A DNA stretch of 64,000 nt from Aquibium pacificus (GCF_040839445.1 NZ_JBDPGJ010000007.1:166125-230124); one strand, 5' to 3'; shown: positions 12,108-20,741, counted from the stretch's first letter. Made by a program: numbers and translations. Notes: a model not told the origin generated them from the letters alone.

Positions 12108-12770
12108 ATGCCGGATGCTTTGCCGGACGAACGCTGGGAGGGGATCCGGGCGCTGTGCGAGGGGCAGCCGCCGACGCATGAGCGCGTGGCGATGGCCTGC
12201 GGGGTCGGGCCCAAGTCGATCTCCAGGCGGGCGGGGCAGGAGGGCTGGAAGACGCTCGACTTCCGCTTCAAGCGCGTGCGCGGCGCCTGGAACCAGGCGA
12301 TGGAGCTTGCCGCGCGGGCGGGCGCCGGCGAGGAACTCGACCGCGAGATGGAGCCGATCCCCGACGAGCCCTTCGAGATGCCTCCCGCCGAGGTGTTCGA
12401 TCCGGACGGGGAGGACGACCCCGAGGGCCGCATCGAACGCATCGGCGCCATGCTTTCCTTCCGCGCCGAGGCGATGCTGAAGAGCGCGGTGGCCGGGCGG
12501 CCGCTGGAGGCCCGGCAGGTCGCCGCGCTCTCGGCCATGGTCCAGCTTTCCGACCGGCTGGCGGCGATCGCGCGCGAGCACGCGCAGAAGCATCAGGTGC
12601 GCAGCGACGAGGAACTCGCCGAGGCTTTCCGGCTCATCGACGAGCGCATCCTCTACATGGCGCGCTGCGAGGCGCGGCGGCTCTTGACCGACGTGTTCGG
12701 GATCGCGCAGGAGGAGGTGGACGCGAAAGTGCCGGACCCGGACGCGGAACCGGGGCGGCAGGGACGGTAG
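12108..12770 (+). CDS. hypothetical protein with possible N-terminal helix-turn-helix
   Basis: 220 residues, ATG preceded by GAGGAG at seven nt. The N-terminus (ALCEGQPPTHERVAMACGV then KSISRRAGQEGWKTLDF) resembles a helix-turn-helix of the sort found in phage terminase small subunits, but that is a weak, by-eye match. The rest is acidic and helical (EELDREMEPIPDEPFEMPP; QVAALSAMVQLSDRLAAIAREH), consistent with a coiled oligomerisation region. It is divergent from the restriction-modification gene, 280 nt away. I cannot assign a function. Confidence 0.75.
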   Translation: MPDALPDERWEGIRALCEGQPPTHERVAMACGVGPKSISRRAGQEGWKTLDFRFKRVRGAWNQAMELAARAGAGEELDREMEPIPDEPFEMPPAEVFDPDGEDDPEGRIERIGAMLSFRAEAMLKSAVAGRPLEARQVAALSAMVQLSDRLAAIAREHAQKHQVRSDEELAEAFRLIDERILYMARCEARRLLTDVFGIAQEEVDAKVPDPDAEPGRQGR

Positions 12771-12807
12771 GGCGGGAGCAGGAAGGCGCGCCCGCCCGAG
12801 CGCCGTG

Positions 12808-13182
12808 TCAGGTCGTCTCGATCGTCACGCGGTCGGGATAGAAGGCCGCGTGGTCGCGGATCGCCGCCATCTCGTCATAGGGGTTCTCGTAGGCCCACAT
12901 GGCGTCCTCGCCCGCATCGCCGGCCGGGCGCACGCGCCAGTAGGTGGCGTCGCCCTTCCAGGGGCAGTGGCTGGTCCTGAGCGTCTTTTCGAGCTGCAGG
13001 AAGTCGACGTCGGCGAAGGGGATGTAGAGCACCGGCGGGTAGGGCGCCTCGGTGAGCAGCTGGGCGTGGTCCGAGCGGGCGATGGTGACGCCGCCGGCCG
13101 TGACGGTGACCGTGCCGGGGTGCGGCTCGACGGTGATGACCTTGCCGGGGTTCTTCGCGAAGCCGGGGGAGGGGTTTGCCAT
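12808..13182 (-). CDS. DUF427 domain protein
   Basis: 124 residues from the ATG at 13182, with AAGGA upstream. The segments RSDHAQLLTEAPYPPVLYIP, TSHCPWKGDATYWRV and MWAYENPYDEMAAIRDHAAF are the characteristic core of the DUF427 family, small soluble beta-rich proteins of unknown function. The conserved His-Cys-Pro-Trp-Lys-Gly motif suggests a binding or catalytic site. It lies 26 nt downstream of the aminotransferase gene on the same strand, so the two probably form an operon. Confidence 0.9.
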   Translation of the reverse strand: MANPSPGFAKNPGKVITVEPHPGTVTVTAGGVTIARSDHAQLLTEAPYPPVLYIPFADVDFLQLEKTLRTSHCPWKGDATYWRVRPAGDAGEDAMWAYENPYDEMAAIRDHAAFYPDRVTIETT

Positions 13183-13208
13183 GGGGAGTTCCTTCTCTTC
13201 GTCCTCCG

Positions 13209-14603
13209 TCAGGTAGTGCGCAGGCCCGCCTTCGCCACCCAGGCCTCCGCGTCGGCGAGGCCTTTTTCGAGGCGGTCGAAGAGTTCGGTCAGTTCGGCCT
13301 CGGTAATGACCATGGGCGGGCAGAGCGCGATCGTGTCGCCGATGGCGCGCAGGATGGCGCCGTGGCCCTCGAGAATGCGCGCCACCTGCGGGCCGACGCC
13401 GCTCTTGGGATCGAAGGGGCGCTTCGTGGCCTTGTCGGCGACGAGCTCGACGCCGCCCATCAGCCCGCAATAGCGGGCCTCGCCGACCAGCGGGTGCTGC
13501 GCGACCCTGTCCATGCGCGCGGCGAACAGCGGCGCGAGTTTCCGCACGTGGCCGATGATGTCGCGCTTCTGGTAGATCTCGATCGCCTTGACGCCCAGCG
13601 CGCAGCCCAGCGGATGGCCGCCATAGGTAAAACCGTGGCCGAAGGTGCCGATCTTGGCGGAATGGTCGACATAGGCCTGGTAGATGTCCTCCGGCACCAT
13701 GACGGCGCCGAGCGGCGCGTAGGCCGCGGTCATCTGCTTGGCGGCGGAGATGGTGGTGGGCGTCATGCCGAGCGACTGGCAGCCCCACCACTCGCCGGTG
13801 CGCCCGAAGCCGTTGATCACCTCGTCGTCGATCAGGATGATGTCGTGCTGGTCGAGCACCGCCTTGATGGCGGCGTAGTAGCCGGCCGGCGGCACGATGA
13901 CGCCGCCGGCACCCATCACCGGCTCGGCGATCATCGCCGCGATGGTGTCGGGCCCCTCGCGCTCGATGAGGTCGGAGAGCGACTTCACGATGCGCGCGGT
14001 GAACTCCGCCTCGCTCTCGCCCTCCTGGCCGAAGCGGTAGAAATGCGGGCAGTCCGTGTGGAGCACCCGGTCGACGGGAAGGTCCCAGCCCATGTGGTTG
14101 TAGGGCAGGCCGGTGAGCGAGGCCGACATGATCGTGACGCCGTGATAGGCCTTCTGCCGCGAGATGATCTTCTTCTTCTTCGGCCGGCCGAGCGCGTTGT
14201 TCATGTACCAGGCGAGCTTCACCTGCGTGTCGTTGGCCTCCGAGCCAGACGAGGTGAAGAAGACCTTGGAGATCGGCACGGGCGCTATCTCCTTCAGCTT
14301 CTCGGCCAGCTCGATCGCCGGCTCCATGCCCTTGGCGCCGAAGAGGTGGTAGTAGGGCAGGGTGCGCATCTGCTCGGTCGCGGCCTCGACCAGCTCCTCC
14401 TCGCCGAAGCCCAGACCCGCGCACCACAGGCCCGACATGCCCTCGATGTATTCCTTGCCGCGCGTGTCGTAGACATAGACGCCCTTGCCGCGCTCGATCA
14501 CCGTCGGCCCGTTCTCGCGCAGCTTGTGCAGCGGCGTATACGGATGCAGCAGCGCCTCGACGTCGCGCGTCTGGATGTTGGAAAGCGGCGGATGGGTGTT
14601 CAT
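13209..14603 (-). CDS. class III pyridoxal-phosphate aminotransferase (omega-amine/putrescine:pyruvate type)
   Basis: 464 residues from ATG 14603 after a GGAG site. Fold type I, class III: FFTSSGSEANDTQVKLAWY binds the cofactor phosphate, KAYHGVTIMSASLTG follows, IDDEVINGFGRTGEW holds the Asp that contacts the pyridine nitrogen, and SAAKQMTAAYAPLGA carries the Schiff-base Lys. GHGFTYGGHPLGCA is also typical. Such enzymes move an amino group from a diamine, beta-alanine or omega-amine to pyruvate or a keto acid in the cytosol. The exact donor cannot be read from the sequence. It probably shares an operon with the DUF427 gene. Confidence 0.93.
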   Translation of the reverse strand: MNTHPPLSNIQTRDVEALLHPYTPLHKLRENGPTVIERGKGVYVYDTRGKEYIEGMSGLWCAGLGFGEEELVEAATEQMRTLPYYHLFGAKGMEPAIELAEKLKEIAPVPISKVFFTSSGSEANDTQVKLAWYMNNALGRPKKKKIISRQKAYHGVTIMSASLTGLPYNHMGWDLPVDRVLHTDCPHFYRFGQEGESEAEFTARIVKSLSDLIEREGPDTIAAMIAEPVMGAGGVIVPPAGYYAAIKAVLDQHDIILIDDEVINGFGRTGEWWGCQSLGMTPTTISAAKQMTAAYAPLGAVMVPEDIYQAYVDHSAKIGTFGHGFTYGGHPLGCALGVKAIEIYQKRDIIGHVRKLAPLFAARMDRVAQHPLVGEARYCGLMGGVELVADKATKRPFDPKSGVGPQVARILEGHGAILRAIGDTIALCPPMVITEAELTELFDRLEKGLADAEAWVAKAGLRTT

Positions 14604-14708
14604 GGGGAGCGCTCCGGTGGATGGCCCGATGCTAGCCGGTGTGCGACCCGAATTGAACCCGCGCGGCATGCTGGCGCAATCGATTTGGCGAAGCGCTCGC
14701 GCCTTGCC

Positions 14709-15287
14709 TCAGCGCGTCCGCAGCCCGTCCACAAACACGTCGACGAGGCGCAGCGTGGCCGGCTGCCAGTCTCCGGAGCCCTGCGAATAATAGATGCCGA
14801 GCAGGGTGCGCAGCAGGTCTTCCGGCGGGATGTCGGAGCGCACGGCGCCGGCCGCCACCGCACGGTCGAGCAGGAGGCGGATCGCGCCGGTCAGCCGCTC
14901 GAAGGAATAAGCCCTCAACCCGGGCGAGGCGGCTGCGACGAGTTGCAACGCTTCCATCATGCCCTTCTTGGTAGCGACGAGCCGCACGTTGGCGTGGAAC
15001 CAGCGCCGCAGCGCCTCGACCGGGTCGGCGTCCTGCGCATACTGCTCGGCCAGCGCGCCGAGATGGTCGACCTCGTGGCGGTAGACCGCCTCGAACAGGT
15101 CCTCGCGGGTCGGAAAGTGTCGGTAGAGCGTGGCGATGCCGACGCCCGCCTGCCGCGCTACGGCTTCCAGGCTCGCCTGCGGTCCGCCCGCGCTGAAGAT
15201 CTGCGCCGCCGCCTCGAGCAGGCGCTCGCGGTTGCGGATGGAGTCGGCGCGGAGCTTTCGTTTTGCCTTTTTTGGTTCCTGCGCCAT
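14709..15287 (-). CDS. TetR/AcrR family transcriptional regulator
   Basis: 192 residues from the ATG at 15287 (GGGAAG upstream). The basic N-terminus KKAKRKLRADSIRNRERLL is followed by the helix-turn-helix ASLEAVARQAGVGIATLYRH, with the family signature YRHFPTREDLFEAVY. The C-terminal part is a helical ligand-binding and dimerisation domain (SFERLTGAIRLLLDRAVAAG). It is divergent from the molybdenum hydroxylase operon starting at 15479. A 7-bp-arm palindrome lies between the -35 and -10 of the promoter pointing at that operon, so I infer it represses the operon and probably itself. The inducer is unknown. Confidence 0.93.
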   Translation of the reverse strand: MAQEPKKAKRKLRADSIRNRERLLEAAAQIFSAGGPQASLEAVARQAGVGIATLYRHFPTREDLFEAVYRHEVDHLGALAEQYAQDADPVEALRRWFHANVRLVATKKGMMEALQLVAAASPGLRAYSFERLTGAIRLLLDRAVAAGAVRSDIPPEDLLRTLLGIYYSQGSGDWQPATLRLVDVFVDGLRTR

Positions 15288-15314
15288 TTTTCTTCCCGCG
15301 GGACAGCTTGCCCC

Positions 15315-15343
15315 TTGATAAACGGAGGCTCCCTCCGTATAAT
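15315..15343 (+). promoter_or_regulatory. promoter with embedded TetR-type operator, for the molybdenum hydroxylase operon
   Basis: TTGATA (15315-15320), 17 bases, TATAAT (15338-15343): a near-consensus sigma-70 promoter. The spacer contains ACGGAGG-CTC-CCTCCGT (15322-15338), a perfect 7-bp-arm palindrome whose last base is the first base of the -10 box. A bound repressor would block polymerase directly. The TetR gene starts 28 nt to the left on the other strand. Confidence 0.8.
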
Positions 15344-15478
15344 TACACGTATCGGGAAACGCACAAAGAGTACGCATCCCGCCGGGGTCCGATCGCTCGC
15401 GTAAACCCCGTTCCCGATCGTCCAAGCCGCCAGGCGACGACTTCGTTCCCATCATCATATTCCTGATCGGAGTACCAC

Positions 15479-15979
15479 ATGTCACTCTCCATCAGCATCA
15501 CGCTCAATGGCCGTCCGCACGACATCGCGCTGGACGACCCGCGTGTGACGCTCCTCGACCTCCTGCGCGAACGGCTGGACCTCACCGGCACCAAGAAGGG
15601 CTGCGACCGCGGCCAGTGCGGCGCCTGCACCGTTCTCGTCGATGGACGGCGCATCAATTCCTGCCTCTCGCTCGCCGCCAGCCTCGACGGCGCCGAGATC
15701 ACCACCATCGAAGGGCTGGCCGACGGCGAGGCTTTGCACCCGGTGCAAGCCGCCTTCATCGAGCACGACGCGCTGCAATGCGGCTACTGTACGCCGGGCC
15801 AGATCATGAGCGCGGTGGGGCTCATCGCGGAGGGCCACGCGGGCGACGATCCCGAGCGCGTGCGCGAACTGATGAGCGGCAACATCTGCCGCTGCGGCGC
15901 CTACCACGGCATCGTCGAGGCCGTTCTGGAGGCACAGAAGACGATTGCGCAGCAGGACAAGCGGAGGGCCGCGGCATGA
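15479..15979 (+). CDS. molybdenum hydroxylase, 2Fe-2S subunit (YagT/CoxS type)
   Basis: 166 residues. It is the small electron-transfer subunit of a xanthine dehydrogenase/aldehyde oxidoreductase family enzyme. The plant-type ferredoxin cluster is bound by the Cys of GCDRGQCGACTVLVDG and the following NSCL. The second cluster is bound by QCGYCTPGQIM and GNICRCGAY. All eight expected Cys are present. The N-terminus carries no Tat signal, unlike E. coli YagT, so this version is likely cytosolic. It is first in a three-gene operon (small, FAD, molybdenum subunits) and overlaps the next gene by four bases (ATGA). Confidence 0.95.
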   Translation: MSLSISITLNGRPHDIALDDPRVTLLDLLRERLDLTGTKKGCDRGQCGACTVLVDGRRINSCLSLAASLDGAEITTIEGLADGEALHPVQAAFIEHDALQCGYCTPGQIMSAVGLIAEGHAGDDPERVRELMSGNICRCGAYHGIVEAVLEAQKTIAQQDKRRAAA

Positions 15980-17034
15980 ACCGCTTCGATTTCATCCGCC
16001 CCGCCAGCGTGGCCGAGGCAGTCGCGGCAGCCTCCGAGCCGGGCTCGGCCTATCTGGCGGCCGGCACCAATCTCCTCGACCTGATGAAGATCGGCGTCGC
16101 GCGACCCGGGCGGCTCGTCGACATCACGCGGCTTCCCGGCCTCGACCGCATCGAATGGGACGGGGACGGCGGGGTGCGCATTGGTGCGCTCGTGCGCAAT
16201 TCCGATCTTGCGCATGACGAACGCTTCGCCCGCACCTTTCCGGCCGTCGCCGAGGCGCTGCTTTCCGGGGCTTCCGCCCAACTCCGCAATGCCGCGACGG
16301 TAGGCGGAAACCTCCTGCAGCACACACGCTGCGCCTATTTCCAGGATACCGCGAGCGCCTGCAACCGACGTGTGCCCGGCTCGGGATGCGACGCGATGCA
16401 AGGCGAGAACCGGCTTCACGCGGTGCTCGGCTGGAGCGATCAGTGCATCGCCACGCATCCATCGGACTTCTGCGTGCCGCTTGCCGCACTCGATGCCGTG
16501 GCCGAGGTGGAAGGCCCTTCCGGCCGTCGCGACGTCGCGGTCGATGCCCTCCACCTCCTGCCGGGAGACACGCCGCAGGCCAGGAACGCGCTCGCGCCGG
16601 GCGAACTCGTCGTCGCGGTGCGCATCCCCGCGGACGCGGCGGCATTCGCCGGCCATTCGCGCTACCTGAAGCTGCGCGAGCGCACCTCCTACGCCTTCGC
16701 GGTCGTCTCGGCGGCGGTGGCGCTCGAGATGCAGGGCGGCGCGATCGCCAATGCGCGCATAGCACTCGGCGCCGTGGCCGCGAAACCCTGGCGTGCCCGG
16801 GCTGCCGAAGCCTCGCTCGAAGGCCTGCGCCCGACCGCGGAAGCCTTCGCCGCGGCGGCTGATATTGCCCTGGCCGACGCACGGCCCTCAGGGGACAACG
16901 CCTTCAAGATCGAACTGGCGCGCCGCCTCGTCGCGCGCGCGCTTTCCCTCGCATCGCAGGGGACACCGGAAGACATGCCCGCTCTCCCGGCCTCACCCTT
17001 CTCGACAATTCCGGGAGCCACCAATGTCGCCTGA
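15976..17034 (+). CDS. molybdenum hydroxylase, FAD subunit (YagS/CoxM type)
   Basis: 352 residues from the ATG overlapping the previous stop. FAD-binding motifs are AYLAAGTNLLDLMKIGV near residue 28 and NAATVGGNLLQHTRCAYF near residue 105. The motif region RVPGSGCDAMQGENRLHAV contains extra Cys, as in YagS-type proteins, which bind an additional 4Fe-4S cluster in this segment. The C-terminal CO-dehydrogenase flavoprotein domain (RTSYAFAVVSAAVALEMQGG) is complete. It passes electrons from the Fe-S subunit to an acceptor. Translation is coupled to both neighbours; it overlaps the large-subunit gene by 11 bases. Confidence 0.94.
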   Translation: MNRFDFIRPASVAEAVAAASEPGSAYLAAGTNLLDLMKIGVARPGRLVDITRLPGLDRIEWDGDGGVRIGALVRNSDLAHDERFARTFPAVAEALLSGASAQLRNAATVGGNLLQHTRCAYFQDTASACNRRVPGSGCDAMQGENRLHAVLGWSDQCIATHPSDFCVPLAALDAVAEVEGPSGRRDVAVDALHLLPGDTPQARNALAPGELVVAVRIPADAAAFAGHSRYLKLRERTSYAFAVVSAAVALEMQGGAIANARIALGAVAAKPWRARAAEASLEGLRPTAEAFAAAADIALADARPSGDNAFKIELARRLVARALSLASQGTPEDMPALPASPFSTIPGATNVA

Positions 17035-19279
17035 GACACCATCCCAGCAGACCGTCCGCTTCGGCTCGAATGCCGGCCAGCCCCTGACGCGCCGCGATGG
17101 CGTCGCCAAGGTCACCGGCCGGGCGACCTACGCGGCCGACAATCATCCCGACGGGATGCTCCACGCGGTCGCCGCGGTCAGCAAGATCGCCCGCGGGCGC
17201 GTGACGTTCCTCGACGTGGAGGCGGCAAAGGCCCATCCCGGAGTCGTGGAGGTGCTGACGCCGTCGAACCGTCTGACCCTTTCGCACGATCCGAACGACA
17301 AGATGCCGCCCTTCGGCTTTCGCGTCGAGGTCCTGCAGGACGATACCGTCCGCTACGCCAACCAGCCGATCGCGATGGTGGTGGCCGAGACGCTCGAGGC
17401 GGCCATCGAGGGCGCTGCGTTGCTGAACCCGCGCTACGAAGCCGAACCCGCCCGCACGACGCTCGAGAACGGCCTGAATTTCGACCCTGCGTCGGTCGGT
17501 GTCGGCGCGCCGCCGCGGACCGCCTATGGCGACGTGGAAGCGGGGCTGGCAGGCGCGGCGAAGGTCGTCGAGGTCGACTACGTCACGCCGCCGCAGTACC
17601 ACAATGCCATGGAGCCGCACGCGGTCGTGGCGGAATGGGACGGCGACCGCCTGATGCTCGACATGCCGAACCAGGCGCTGGCGATGAGCTGCGCCTCCTA
17701 TGCCGCCTATTTCGGCATCCCGGCATCGAACGTGACGATCCGCTCCCCCTATCTCGGCGGCGGCTTCGGATCAAAGGCCATCATCAACGGACCGCAGATC
17801 CTCGCCATCATGGCCGCGCGCATGCTGAGGCGCCCTGTAAAGCTCGCGCTGCCGCGCGCGCAGATGTACGGGCCGGTCGGCCACCGCGGGCGCACATGGC
17901 AGAAGCTGCGGCTCGGCATGGACGATGCCGGCCACCTGACAGCACTCCATCACCGGTCGATCTCCGCCACCTCCTCGTTCGACGACTTCCTGGAGCCGGC
18001 GGCAAACGCCTCCCTGCCGCTTTATGCCAGCCCGGCGATCCTTGCGGAGCACAAGGGCCTGCGTCTCGACACGGGCACGCCCGGACCGATGCGCGCGCCC
18101 GGCGAGGCTTCGGGATCGGCGGCGCTGGAAGTAGCCATGGACGAGGCGGCGGACGCGTGCGGCATGGACCCGCTCGCCTTCCGTCTCGCCAACTACGCCG
18201 AGACGGAACCGGGCAGCGAAAAACCGTTCTCCTCCAAGGCGCTGCGTGACTGCTACGAACAGGGAGCGGAGCGCTTCGGGTGGTCATCCCGCCCGCTGGC
18301 GCCGCGCCAGATGCGCGACGAGGACGGCTTCCTCGTCGGCTGGGGCATGGGCACGGCTGTCTTCCCCTGCCCGCAATTCCCGGCCTCCGGCCGGGCCACG
18401 CTGCGGGCCGACGGCACGGCGCTGGTCGAGACGGCGGGGGCAGACATGGGGCAGGGCGCCTGGACCGCGCTCGCCCAGGTCGCCGCCGAGGCGCTGGGGC
18501 TCGATCCCGAAAAGGTCGAGCTCCATTCGGGCGTCTCCACCCTTCCCGACGGCGGCGTGGCAGGCGGCTCCGCCCATACGGCCAGCGCCGGACTGGCGCT
18601 GCACAACGCCGGCGCGGAGGTGATCCGGGAACTGTCGGAACTTGCCACCGCCGATGCGGCTTCGCCGCTCTTCGGCGCCGGCAACATCGGCGTCGTGGCG
18701 CGTGCTGGCCGGCTCCACCGCCGCGACGACGAGAGCCGCAGCGAAAGCTATGCCGACATTCTCGCCCGCGCCGGCAGGCGCGAACTCGTCGGCAAAGCCA
18801 AGGCGGCGCGCGATCCGGCGGACGCGGCGGCCCATGCGATGTATTCGCACGGCGCCGTGTTCGCCGAGGTGAAGGTCGATCCCGATCTCGGGCAGATACG
18901 CACCACCAGGCTGGTCGGCGCATTCGCGGCGGGGCGCATCATCAACCCGCGGCTCGCCCGCAGCCAGTATTTCGGCGGCATGATCTGGGGCATCTCCTTC
19001 GCGCTGCTGGAGGAGGCGATCGCCGACGAAAGGACCGGCCGGATCATGAATGCCGACCTCGCCGAGTACCACGTGCCCGTTAATGCCGACGTGCCCCGGC
19101 TCGACGCGATCATGGTTCCCGAGGAGGATGCCTTCGTCAATCCTCTCGGCATCAAGGGCGTCGGCGAGATCGGCGTCACCGGCACCGTCGGCGCCATCGC
19201 CAACGCGGTCTGGCATGCGACCGGCGTGCGCGTCCGGCGTTTTCCGATCCGCATCGAAAACCTGATCGGCGGCCTTTAG
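17024..19279 (+). CDS. molybdenum hydroxylase, molybdopterin-binding large subunit (YagR/CoxL type)
   Basis: 751 residues, start ATG at 17024 behind GGGAG. It holds the molybdopterin cofactor and substrate site. Visible: N-terminal a/b hammerhead domain (DGVAKVTGRATYAADN), SPYLGGGFGSKAII for cofactor binding, RAPGEASGSAALEVAMDE, GADMGQGAWTALAQVAAE, and near the C-terminus GVGEIGVTG with the catalytic Glu. The length fits the family. Likely substrates are aldehydes or N-heterocycles; the sequence does not decide which. In this window it may handle aldehydes, but it lies 10 kb from the aldehyde dehydrogenase cluster and has its own TetR regulator. Confidence 0.94.
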   Translation: MSPETPSQQTVRFGSNAGQPLTRRDGVAKVTGRATYAADNHPDGMLHAVAAVSKIARGRVTFLDVEAAKAHPGVVEVLTPSNRLTLSHDPNDKMPPFGFRVEVLQDDTVRYANQPIAMVVAETLEAAIEGAALLNPRYEAEPARTTLENGLNFDPASVGVGAPPRTAYGDVEAGLAGAAKVVEVDYVTPPQYHNAMEPHAVVAEWDGDRLMLDMPNQALAMSCASYAAYFGIPASNVTIRSPYLGGGFGSKAIINGPQILAIMAARMLRRPVKLALPRAQMYGPVGHRGRTWQKLRLGMDDAGHLTALHHRSISATSSFDDFLEPAANASLPLYASPAILAEHKGLRLDTGTPGPMRAPGEASGSAALEVAMDEAADACGMDPLAFRLANYAETEPGSEKPFSSKALRDCYEQGAERFGWSSRPLAPRQMRDEDGFLVGWGMGTAVFPCPQFPASGRATLRADGTALVETAGADMGQGAWTALAQVAAEALGLDPEKVELHSGVSTLPDGGVAGGSAHTASAGLALHNAGAEVIRELSELATADAASPLFGAGNIGVVARAGRLHRRDDESRSESYADILARAGRRELVGKAKAARDPADAAAHAMYSHGAVFAEVKVDPDLGQIRTTRLVGAFAAGRIINPRLARSQYFGGMIWGISFALLEEAIADERTGRIMNADLAEYHVPVNADVPRLDAIMVPEEDAFVNPLGIKGVGEIGVTGTVGAIANAVWHATGVRVRRFPIRIENLIGGL

Positions 19280-19293
19280 ATCGAAAGGCTCCG

Positions 19294-19323
19294 GGCCGGC
19301 GGGACGGGTGCGTTCCGCCGGCC
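19294..19323. terminator. hairpin between convergent genes, candidate bidirectional terminator
   Basis: GGCCGGCGG (19294-19302) pairs with CCGCCGGCC (19315-19323). It lies between the stop of the hydroxylase large subunit and the stop of the convergent gene at 19341. No T tract follows on either side, so this is only a candidate. Confidence 0.4.
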
Positions 19324-19340
19324 GTCAGAGGACGGTCGGG

Positions 19341-19715
19341 TCAGGCGGCGATGCTGTCGGGCAGTTCCTTGAGATGCCTGAGGAGCCCGCCATAGGAGAG
19401 CGCCATGCCTGCGAAAGGGTTGGCGCTCTCTTCGGCGTTTTCCATGCGGAAGGAGCGGCCGTCGTCCTGGAGCAGGACCAGCACGGTCGACTGGTCCTCG
19501 CCGCGGCCGACGCTGACGGCGGCGACGCGCTGGCAGTCTTCGATCATGTGGGCGGGCATCAGGAACAGGAAGTTGCCGTCGGCCTTGTCGGCCGCGTGCC
19601 GCACCGCGGCCTCGAAGCCGCTCTCGGCGATGTCCTGCGAATTCAGCGAAAGCTCGAACTCGACGACCTCCAAGGGCGCGCCGTCATTGTTCTGGTTGTT
19701 TGGCCGCGTGTCCAT
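19341..19715 (-). CDS. small conserved hypothetical protein
   Basis: 124 residues, ATG with CGGAG at eight nt. It is soluble and mixed alpha/beta: an N-terminal Asn-rich stretch, then VVEFELSLNSQDIAESGFEAA, FLFLMPAHMIEDCQRVAAV and STVLVLLQDDGRSF. I recognise no named domain. It is convergent with the hydroxylase operon and in the same direction as the lipocalin-like gene, 221 nt away. Codon choice is like its neighbours. Confidence 0.7.
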   Translation of the reverse strand: MDTRPNNQNNDGAPLEVVEFELSLNSQDIAESGFEAAVRHAADKADGNFLFLMPAHMIEDCQRVAAVSVGRGEDQSTVLVLLQDDGRSFRMENAEESANPFAGMALSYGGLLRHLKELPDSIAA

Positions 19716-19884
19716 GCGGGTACTCCGTCTTCATGATCGCCCCCGCAGATCCAAGCATGACGGTCAGGATGGCGGTATTGTGGCGCGTGGCGGCGGGCGG
19801 GTTCAGCGGAGCGCCGCGCGCTCATTTGCGGTGGGGCGCGCAACATAGCTTGGCACTCTGCGACCAGATGCAGACATCGAGAAC

Positions 19885-19911
19885 TGAAACGGAATTGCGA
19901 ATTCTGTTTCA
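19885..19911. repeat. imperfect inverted repeat downstream of the lipocalin-like gene
   Basis: TGAAACGGAATT (19885-19896), GCG, AATTCTGTTTCA (19900-19911): 12-bp arms with one mismatch. The same core, GAAACAGAAT, recurs in a perfect palindrome at 20493-20534 on the other side of the lipocalin-like gene. Confidence 0.75.
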
Positions 19912-19936
19912 CGCAATGAAGCAGAGCTCCAGAACC

Positions 19937-20365
19937 TCAGAAAGCCGAAGTCCTTTGCCACTTCAGGATGCCACGTCCTTTCTGGCCAGGAAACATCGGG
20001 TGTAACGTCTCTGCGGTAGTGATCGAGAGAATGTCGTCCACGATTGAAAATGTTCGCGCCTGTTCAGTGCCTACCCATCCGGGATGCCACGAAACCTCGA
20101 CTTCGGTGACAAACTGATCCGCGCCGTCAATTCGGAAGCGACCTGAATAGGCCATCATACTCTTGAAAAGGTCAGCATCGCCGGACTCGCTGTCGGAGGG
20201 CTTCCTGCCTCTGGAAGTGATGACGGTAATCATCCGGTTGTCGGGTGTTATGAAGATGTAGCCGAGCGGGTCGGGCCCGTACATGTCCCTGCACTCACTC
20301 GTGTCGGTCACAGCGAACTGGAGCGATAACAGCTTCCAAACACCAAGCAGATTTTCGTGGCCCAT
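19937..20365 (-). CDS. lipocalin-like domain protein
   Basis: 142 residues, ATG four nt after GAGG. The start LLGVWKLLSLQF, then GYIFITPDNRMITVITSRGR and VEVSWHPGWVGTEQARTF, matches the lipocalin-like (PF13924) beta-barrel family of small proteins that may bind hydrophobic ligands. There is no signal peptide, so it should be cytosolic. Base composition is visibly lower in GC than its neighbours, and the gene sits between two related palindromes (19885-19911 and 20493-20534), which suggests acquisition as a unit. Function is unknown. Confidence 0.85.
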   Translation of the reverse strand: MGHENLLGVWKLLSLQFAVTDTSECRDMYGPDPLGYIFITPDNRMITVITSRGRKPSDSESGDADLFKSMMAYSGRFRIDGADQFVTEVEVSWHPGWVGTEQARTFSIVDDILSITTAETLHPMFPGQKGRGILKWQRTSAF

Positions 20366-20492
20366 ATCGCCTCGCTATCACCTCGGGCTGGTTCACTGCC
20401 GAGTTGGAAGGCGGTGATATCAAATTCGCCGTCGATATGAAAGTTCGCCGGAGCCTCGGCGTCGGGCATCCGGCTTAGCCTACCAAGACGTT

Positions 20493-20534
20493 CGGACATT
20501 GAAACAGAATCATAGTATTCTGTTTCAATGTCCG
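20493..20534. repeat. perfect 18-bp inverted repeat
   Basis: CGGACATTGAAACAGAAT (20493-20510) and its exact reverse complement (20517-20534), separated by CATAGT. It lies about 130 nt upstream of the lipocalin-like gene. It could be an operator, an attenuator-like hairpin or the end of a small mobile element. The 375-nt stretch 20366-20741 otherwise holds only the tandem repeat at 20531-20562 and the promoter region of the acyl-CoA ligase. Confidence 0.85.
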
Positions 20535-20562
20535 GTCGGGCACTCATCCGGTCGGGCACTCA
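20531..20562. repeat. 16-bp perfect tandem duplication
   Basis: TCCGGTCGGGCACTCA occurs twice with no gap (20531-20546 and 20547-20562). Its first four bases belong to the right arm of the 18-bp palindrome, so the duplication starts at the edge of that structure. Confidence 0.85.
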
Positions 20563-20741
20563 AGTGCGAAGCGGGCTTCATTCACCATCGAACTTCCCTC
20601 TGATCGCGGTTCCAAGACCTCGACGTCTCGCTCCTGCGACACGGCGCAAATTGCGCCCCCGTGCGAATGCGGCTACTGGACATCGGGACGGCCGCCATCA
20701 CAATTGACGGCCAATCAAGCGTCGAACCGGGAGGTCGTTTC

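Noticed and set aside
11827..12538. 237-codon extension of the restriction-modification frame upstream of its ATG
   Set aside because: It is the shadow of the gene at 12108-12770; the family N-terminus and a ribosome binding site support the start at 11827.
20308..20559. Two small minus-strand frames in the gap before the acyl-CoA ligase (also 20582-20788)
   Set aside because: They run through the palindrome and tandem duplication, lack ribosome binding sites and have no recognisable protein pattern.
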